Below, one piece after another: positions 60,505-64,000 of a stretch of DNA of 64,000 bases. The notes under the pieces were generated by a model. It did not search any database, was not told where the DNA came from, and saw only the letters and a list, made by a program, of their open reading frames with translations. The DNA comes from JAIEOG01 sp964519985 (lineage in GTDB: Bacteria; Bdellovibrionota; FAC87; UBA2466), in NCBI GenBank assembly GCA_964519985.1, contig CAZFMF010000015.1, positions 11,541 to 75,540 of the forward strand, in the 5' to 3' direction. The translations under genes and the position numbers were made by a program. Each line of letters begins with the position of its first letter. The first letter of the stretch is position 1.

Positions 60505-61088
60505 TGACCGGCGGCGGCGGTGGTGACGGACGTCTGGGTGGGGGTCGTCGCAAAGGTGGAGTGAAGCGCCGCAAGCGCATGCACGCCAGCGAAGGCCTGA
60601 TTCTGGCCTCGATGTTGGACATTCTCATGGCCATCTTGTTCTTCCTCCTGAAGAACTATTCGGCCACGGTTTCTGACTTCGCCCTCGGTAAAGACATTTC
60701 CTTGCCCCGTTCTTCGGCGGTTTTGCCACCGATGCCAGCGCTTCAGCTGGTCGTTACGCAAAAAGCCGTCATGCTCGATGACAAAGAAATTTGCCAAATC
60801 ACTAACGGCGATATCGACCCGAAGGAACTCTACCGCGGCGATGGCGTGACCATCATCAAGCTCGCGCAAGAGCTCAAGGCCCAGAAGGAACGTTCGCAGA
60901 TGTTCCAGAAGCTGCAAGGGCAGGTGGGTGAAGACGGCAAGCCCGTTGATCCCAAAAGCTTCACCGGCACGATTGTCATGCAGGCCGACAAGGGCCTCAC
61001 GTTCAATATCCTCAAGAAGATCATCTATACGGCCGGCATCTCGGACTTCGTGATGCTCAAACTCGCCGTGCTCAAAAACGATGCCTAA
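60504..61088 (+). CDS. ExbD/TolR-type protein 2
   Basis: The 194-residue protein begins with a glycine/lysine/arginine-rich leader (TGGGGGDGRLGGGRRKGGVKRRKR), then LILASMLDILMAILFFLL with Asp in the membrane helix (near residue 40), as in ExbD/TolR proteins. The periplasmic region has a charged helical segment (IIKLAQELKAQKERSQMFQKL). It overlaps the previous gene by one base. The basic leader could interact with membrane lipids or with the motor platform. mazG follows 30 bases downstream. Confidence 0.85.
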   Translation: MTGGGGGDGRLGGGRRKGGVKRRKRMHASEGLILASMLDILMAILFFLLKNYSATVSDFALGKDISLPRSSAVLPPMPALQLVVTQKAVMLDDKEICQITNGDIDPKELYRGDGVTIIKLAQELKAQKERSQMFQKLQGQVGEDGKPVDPKSFTGTIVMQADKGLTFNILKKIIYTAGISDFVMLKLAVLKNDA

Positions 61089-61118
61089 TCCCTGAAGGCC
61101 GGGTAATTTACGTTCCTT

Positions 61119-61916
61119 ATGGAACGGATGACTCCCCACACCCAAAAACTCCTCGCTATCGTCGCTGAACTTCGTAAGAAGTGCCCGTGGGATCGCAAGC
61201 AGACCCACCAGACTCTCGTTCCCTACCTGCTCGAAGAAGCCTACGAAACATTGGAAGCCATTCGCGGGGGCGATGCCAAGGCGCTGCGCGAGGAGCTGGG
61301 AGATTTGCTTTTGCAGATCGTTCTGCACGCCGAGATTGCGGCCGGGCGCGGGGCATTTGATTTTGAGGCGGTGGCCCAGTCCATTGGCGAAAAAATGGTA
61401 CGCCGGCATCCCCATGTTTTTGGCGACGAGCAAAGCCAGACGGGGCGGGCGCACAGCCAGCGCTGGTCGGAGCTGAAGCAAAGGGAAAAGCCGAAGAAGT
61501 CTTTGTTGCAGGGGACGCCGAAGTCCATGCCCGCGCTGCAACTCTCGCAACGCTACGGAGAAATCGTCGCCAGCGTGGGTTTTGATTGGGACGATCCGAA
61601 GGGGGTCTGGGAAAAGCTTGAAGAAGAGATCGATGAACTGAAAAAGGAAATTCGGGCGCGTAAGCGGGATAAGAAGAAGGTCTCCGACGAGTTGGGCGAT
61701 GTGCTTTTCGTGGTCGCCAACCTGGCGCGGCACCTCGGCATCAACGCGGAAATGGCGGGTCGGGATGCGGCGGTGAAATTCGCGGGGCGATTCGAGAAGA
61801 TCGAGGCCGAAATGCGCGATGCGGGCACTCCATTAGCTTCCTTGAAAGCCGAGGAGTGGGAAGCCGCTTGGCAGAGGGCTAAGCGGGCGAGCAAACCCCG
61901 ACGGACACGTAAGTGA
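61119..61916 (+). CDS. mazG: Nucleoside triphosphate pyrophosphohydrolase MazG
   Basis: MazG hydrolyses non-canonical or excess NTPs to NMPs. The 265-residue protein has two MazG domains. The first is seen in CPWDRKQTHQTLVPYLLEEAYETLEAIRGGDAKALREELGDLLLQIVLHAEI (the EEAYE and EELGD motif for Mg2+), and the second in WDDPKGVWEKLEEEIDELKKEI then VSDELGDVLFVVANLARHLG. Length fits E. coli MazG. A 6-bp hairpin CGTTCC-TTAT-GGAACG overlaps the start at 61111-61126. It lies after the ExbD-like genes and may be read with them. Confidence 0.93.
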   Translation: MERMTPHTQKLLAIVAELRKKCPWDRKQTHQTLVPYLLEEAYETLEAIRGGDAKALREELGDLLLQIVLHAEIAAGRGAFDFEAVAQSIGEKMVRRHPHVFGDEQSQTGRAHSQRWSELKQREKPKKSLLQGTPKSMPALQLSQRYGEIVASVGFDWDDPKGVWEKLEEEIDELKKEIRARKRDKKKVSDELGDVLFVVANLARHLGINAEMAGRDAAVKFAGRFEKIEAEMRDAGTPLASLKAEEWEAAWQRAKRASKPRRTRK

Positions 61917-61950
61917 TCCCCGTGCTAAAATCCGGTCCCGGGGGTGAATC

Positions 61951-62769
61951 ATGAGCCGGTTCGTACTTGTTCTTCTCATTGCAGGTTGTGCATCGCGTCC
62001 GATCGCGGTGCCGGTTCCGCCTCCCACCGAGGCGGTTTCCCTCGAGGACCTCGAGATCCCCAAGTTAGAAAGCCAAGACGGCGTGACGCGGTATTCCGCT
62101 TTTGTCGTCGGATTCAATAAGACCAAAAAGCTTTCGGATTGGGTGGGCTACTACCTCACCCCCGAACGCCTATCGGAACGGGTAAAGTCACCGCGCCGCA
62201 ATTATCGGAAGGACCCCAACGTAAAAGGAAGTTTAGGGAAGAATGATTTCCCGCCCATGCCTTTGGAAAAAGGCCATCTCGCACCCCGGGCCGATTTCGC
62301 GTGGTCCGACGAAGCCCAGAAGGAAGCTGACTTTACGACGAATCTGGCGCCCCAGATGGACTGCGTGAACGAAGAGATCTGGAAGACGATTGAGTTCCGT
62401 ATTCGCCGGTTCGCTCGCAGCTGGCCCAAGACCTTCGTCATCACCGGTCCCGTCCTCAAGGAAGACTGCCGTGAGACGATTAAGGGTGTCTGCGTACCGG
62501 CCAAGTTCTTCAAGGTGGCCCTGTTCACCAGTCCGAACGAGTACCGTACGACGGCTTTCGTGGTCCCCAACGAATGCCCCTCCAAAGTGGATCCGAAGGA
62601 GTACCTGACGTCGGTGAAAGAGGTGGAAGCCCTGACGGGCTATGACTTCTTCGCTTCTCTTCCGGACACCCTTGAGACTGCGGTGGAAGCCGCGCAGTGG
62701 GAACCCGAAGTGCCGGTGGAAAAACTCCTGGCCCGCAAACCGACTCGACCCCCGTCAAAAAACCGATAG
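61951..62769 (+). CDS. Lipoprotein DNA/RNA non-specific endonuclease (NUC1-like)
   Basis: The 272-residue product starts with a lipoprotein signal (MSRFVLVLLIAGCAS). The nuclease domain shows VTRYSAFVVGFNKTKK, LEKGHLAPRADFAWS where the catalytic His is in the motif that usually reads DRGH (here EKGH), and NLAPQMDCVNEEIWKTIEFRIRRFA, which holds the metal-ligand Asn. KTFVITGPVL is also typical. It probably digests nucleic acids in the envelope or outside the cell, useful for predation, DNA scavenging or defence. It follows mazG by 34 bp. Confidence 0.85.
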   Translation: MSRFVLVLLIAGCASRPIAVPVPPPTEAVSLEDLEIPKLESQDGVTRYSAFVVGFNKTKKLSDWVGYYLTPERLSERVKSPRRNYRKDPNVKGSLGKNDFPPMPLEKGHLAPRADFAWSDEAQKEADFTTNLAPQMDCVNEEIWKTIEFRIRRFARSWPKTFVITGPVLKEDCRETIKGVCVPAKFFKVALFTSPNEYRTTAFVVPNECPSKVDPKEYLTSVKEVEALTGYDFFASLPDTLETAVEAAQWEPEVPVEKLLARKPTRPPSKNR

Positions 62770-62837
62770 GCACCCTGTAAAAATTTTATTGCTCCCGTTC
62801 GCCACGCCATGCTACCCCGAATAAAGTCGGGGGCGTC

Positions 62838-63914
62838 ATGAACGGTTTTCATCTTGTCTTAGGGATTCTTCTTATTTTGGCATCGGGTTGCGGCAAATCA
62901 CCATCGGTGGTGCCAGCCGTTCCCGTCCCGGCATTGCAGCCGGAAGTCGCCGGTAACCCGGAGAAAAATGTCCGCGACGTACTGAGTTACGCGCCGGAGC
63001 GCGTCAGCACCGGCGGCGGCGCCCGAATCTTTCTGATCGCGGGCAGTTTGGACAACGCCAACTTTGCCCAAGAAGTGGTGGATCAGCGAAAACTATGGCT
63101 GAAGGCCGGTTTCGCCGAGAGCGATATTTCCTGCTACTACACCATCCCGCTCCAAAAGCAGTTCAAGTCCGATGAGGCGCAGTATGTTGCGTTGGCCGCC
63201 GACTTGGCGCTTTGCCACCCGGCGAGTCCGAAACGGGTGTGGCAAGATTTGCACGCCGCCTCTCAGGCAGGGAACGCCGACTTTTTGTATGTCTACGTTA
63301 GCTCGCACGGCTCGCCGCCACTTTCCAAGGAATTGGACAACCCGCAGATTGGTTTTCCACAAAAGCTGAATATTGGTCGCATGCTTCAGGCGATTCCCGA
63401 GCTGGATCAATTCACCCTTTCGCTCGATGTATTACCGGACGGCTCCACGGGCAATCTGGTTTCCCGTTTTTCGGCGCTTTACGAGGAGAGGGGATCGGCC
63501 GCGGATCATCTTTTTACGCCGGCCTACTTGCAGCGGGCACTCAAGGAGTGGGATGTGCCGAAGTATGTGACCCTCCAGGGTTGCTATACGGGCGGATTTA
63601 TCGACGGTTCCGGCGAGAAATGGGCGGAGGATACGCTGCCGAATTTAACTCAGGTCTCGGTTATGACGGCTGCCCGCAACGATCGGCCGAGTTTCGGCTG
63701 CCTCCCCGGCGATGAGCGAACGTACTTCGGTGAAATCTACAACCGGGCTTTGGCGGAGAGGATCGCGTCACCAAAGGACATCGCTTGGAGCGCTCTCTAC
63801 GAAACGGTTCGCGACGCGGTGACCAAAAAGGAAGATGCCTTCCGCGCCACTTTGAAAAAGGAAGTCGCAAAGCACCTCAAACCGTCCGAGCCGCAGTACT
63901 TCTCGAATCTCTAA
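62838..63914 (+). CDS. Lipoprotein with C13-like (legumain/caspase) fold
   Basis: The 358-residue product starts with a lipoprotein signal (ILLILASGC, followed by GKS). The domain shows GARIFLIAGSLDNANFAQEVVDQRKLW, then DFLYVYVSSHGSPPLS (catalytic His) and YVTLQGCYTGGFIDG (catalytic Cys), with VSVMTAARNDRPSFGC after it, an order matching clan-CD family C13. Both expected catalytic residues are visible. It is probably an envelope-anchored cysteine protease. It is 68 bp after the nuclease lipoprotein gene on the same strand. A 21-bp inverted repeat lies after it. Confidence 0.75.
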   Translation: MNGFHLVLGILLILASGCGKSPSVVPAVPVPALQPEVAGNPEKNVRDVLSYAPERVSTGGGARIFLIAGSLDNANFAQEVVDQRKLWLKAGFAESDISCYYTIPLQKQFKSDEAQYVALAADLALCHPASPKRVWQDLHAASQAGNADFLYVYVSSHGSPPLSKELDNPQIGFPQKLNIGRMLQAIPELDQFTLSLDVLPDGSTGNLVSRFSALYEERGSAADHLFTPAYLQRALKEWDVPKYVTLQGCYTGGFIDGSGEKWAEDTLPNLTQVSVMTAARNDRPSFGCLPGDERTYFGEIYNRALAERIASPKDIAWSALYETVRDAVTKKEDAFRATLKKEVAKHLKPSEPQYFSNL

Positions 63915-63933
63915 AGGTGCCCATCTACTTTGT

Positions 63934-63977
63934 ATGCCCATTCTCCCCCGCCGCTTGCGGCGGGGGAGAATGGGCAT
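63934..63977. repeat. Perfect 21-bp inverted repeat
   Basis: The arms 63934-63954 and 63957-63977 are exactly complementary, with two central bases (TT). It starts 19 bases after the C13-like gene. No T run follows, so it may be either a terminator without a tail or a dispersed palindrome. Confidence 0.6.
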
Positions 63978-64000
63978 CCTTGCCAGGGGGGTGATAGGGG

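Noticed and set aside
60354..61733. 459-codon open frame on the minus strand
   Set aside because: It is antisense to the ExbD-like genes and mazG, whose proteins have clear motifs; the antisense product has no recognisable domain.

Overview
This 64 kb window is a gene-dense stretch of chromosome from a Gram-negative bacterium of moderately high GC. Exported proteins are unusually frequent: about half of the genes begin with a Sec or lipoprotein signal, and several encode outer-membrane barrels. The housekeeping set (ruvCAB, scpAB, trpS, htpX, mazG, a Dus enzyme, an Fpg glycosylase), the large delta-60-repeat lipoproteins and a motor cluster with one TolQ-like and two TolR-like genes suggest a Bdellovibrionota or deltaproteobacteria-like lineage. 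That placement is inference from gene content, and no rRNA gene is present to test it.

Layout. 0-8 kb: a PAP2 phosphatase, HEAT-like and barrel secreted proteins, a missed 59-residue CxxC gene, DUF378, a DUF4287/AHSA1 protein, a plant-like zincless Fpg and a tandem hot-dog thioesterase. 8-16 kb: the first delta-60 lipoprotein and small secreted proteins, including a cysteine-repeat protein. 15.8-20.8 kb: a lone MotA-like protein, a diadenylate cyclase fused to YbbR domains, DUF72, PhzF, a P-loop kinase and an orphan AbrB protein. 20.8-29 kb: secreted proteins, a LysR regulator, a frameshifted TumE-TumA toxin-antitoxin pair, OsmC, a J-like protein without HPD, an exported methyltransferase and a TetR regulator. 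29-35 kb: a MITE-like element and a minus-strand run of secreted proteins, including a clan-CD-like protein and a monohaem protein. 35.3-36.7 kb: a 1.29 kb island bounded by a 32-bp duplication of the tRNA-fMet 3' end, carrying a small basic protein and a PIN protein. 36.8-44.4 kb: DUF6265, Dus, a trypsin-like protease and a DUF1549/DUF1553 protein. 44.4-52.8 kb: scpAB, a 1015-residue clan-CD-like exported protein, and htpX-trpS. 53-64 kb: the second delta-60 lipoprotein, ruvCAB, the TolQ/TolR/TolR operon, mazG, a NUC1-type nuclease lipoprotein and a C13-like lipoprotein.

Main points for follow-up: the tRNA-fMet mini-island and its toxin-like cargo; the single-base lesion in tumE; the CdaA-YbbR fusion with a changed catalytic signature; three exported proteins with His/Cys clan-CD signatures; an intergenic palindrome family (ACTCCGGCGCCGGAGT) that shares its end sequence with a MITE-like element; and a second, unrelated dispersed repeat (TTGCGAGCGAAGCGAAGCAA type). 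No CRISPR array, insertion sequence with a transposase, rRNA or replication origin was seen.
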